NCBI GenBank assembly: GCA_021779335.1
Contig: JAJYAW010000118.1
Location: 1-7,937, forward strand
From: Myxococcales bacterium
GTDB lineage: Bacteria; Myxococcota; Myxococcia; Myxococcales; Anaeromyxobacteraceae
Length of the DNA stretch: 7,937 nucleotides
Direction: 5' to 3'
Position numbers and translations under genes: made by a program. The notes below the pieces were generated by a model. The model was given only the letters and a program-made list of their open reading frames with translations, did not search any database and was not told the origin of the DNA. Below are positions 6,398 to 7,937 of this stretch, piece by piece (positions within the stretch are counted from its first letter, which is position 1; every line of letters starts with the position of its first letter).

Positions 6398-6407
6398 CCG
6401 CCGCGCC

Positions 6408-7820
<1,413 letters not shown>

Positions 7821-7831
7821 GATGAAACGGC

Positions 7832-7859
7832 CTGTCAATCGGGGACGTGTGGTTAGCAT
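7832..7859 (+). promoter_or_regulatory. Putative promoter in the AT-richer region after rimO
   Basis: CTGTCA (7832-7837, four of six to TTGACA), a 16-bp spacer and TAGCAT (7854-7859, four of six to TATAAT) lie in a 60-base stretch of about 53% GC by count (7821-7880), well below the rest of the window. It would drive a gene starting near or beyond the right edge. No Shine-Dalgarno sequence and no terminator for rimO are visible here. Confidence 0.4.
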
Positions 7860-7937
7860 TGGTTGATCGGCTTCGTTCGAGCAGGGGGCGCCCAGGCAGC
7901 GGGCGGGCGGGGAAGCACCGACGACGAGTCACTCTAG
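7859..7937 (+). CDS. Possible N-terminus of a gene leaving the window, basic leader
   Basis: From TTG 7859 (or in-frame GTG 7847) the frame stays open to the last base, giving a start like LVDRLRSSRGRPGSGRAGKH with six more residues, rich in Arg, Gly and Ser. No Shine-Dalgarno sequence supports either start, and the promoter-like TAGCAT overlaps both. A basic N-terminus occurs before the membrane domain of FtsK/SpoIIIE translocases, which I recall near rnj and rimO in some related genomes. That identification is a guess from context. A competing frame beginning with TTG 7863 ends exactly in TAG at 7935-7937 after 24 codons. The true gene may also start outside the window. Confidence 0.25.
   Translation, partial: MVDRLRSSRGRPGSGRAGKHRRRVTL

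Noticed and set aside
7833..7838. Perfect TTGACA on the minus strand after rimO
   Set aside because: No -10-like hexamer sits 16-18 bp away, and the sequence it would read is antisense to rimO, with no gene.
7822..7866. 14-codon ORF from ATG 7822 (MKRPVNRGRVVSIG)
   Set aside because: Too short, without a ribosome site, and overlapping the promoter-like elements; no support as a gene.
7871..7887. GTTCGAGC resembling a tRNA T-loop
   Set aside because: The flanking bases do not form a proper T-stem and no matching acceptor, D or anticodon arm lies upstream.

Overview
The window is very GC-rich DNA, roughly three-quarters G+C by eye, with almost only G or C at third codon positions. It is densely packed with bacterial housekeeping-type genes. 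A full-length RNase J, a PAS protein ending in a CxxC...CxxC tail and the extreme GC bias point to a myxobacterium, most likely Anaeromyxobacter or a relative. That assignment is an inference, because no rRNA or other marker gene is present.

Layout: positions 1-2042 on the minus strand hold a UvrD/PcrA-type DNA helicase whose C-terminus runs off the left edge. A 200 bp divergent intergenic region (2043-2242) carries the helicase promoter and two perfect inverted repeats. All remaining genes read rightward. They are a small PAS-domain protein with a cysteine-rich tail (2243-2905), ribonuclease J (2978-4654), the YajQ/DUF520 nucleotide-binding protein (4679-5167), a glycoside hydrolase family 1-like protein with both catalytic glutamates replaced (5195-6394), and the ribosomal protein S12 methylthiotransferase RimO (6408-7820). 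The last 117 bases are clearly less GC-rich, contain a promoter-like pair, and may start another gene that leaves the window.

Gene relationships: RNase J (RNA decay) and YajQ (nucleotide or c-di-GMP binding) are 24 bp apart with a strong Shine-Dalgarno sequence between them, so they probably form a transcriptional unit. The GH1-like gene and rimO follow with gaps of 27 and 13 bp, but each is preceded by a -10-like hexamer 7-10 bases before the start codon and has no Shine-Dalgarno sequence. Each may therefore also have its own promoter giving a leaderless or nearly leaderless message. RNase J and RimO act on RNA turnover and ribosome modification; no common pathway with the GH1-like protein is evident.

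The most unusual points are the GH1-like pseudoenzyme candidate, the PAS protein that has a CxxC/CxxC tail in place of an output domain, the dyads centred on or beside the -10 elements of rnj and the GH1-like gene, and the recurring leaderless start architecture. I see no CRISPR array, insertion sequence, tRNA, rRNA or defence system.
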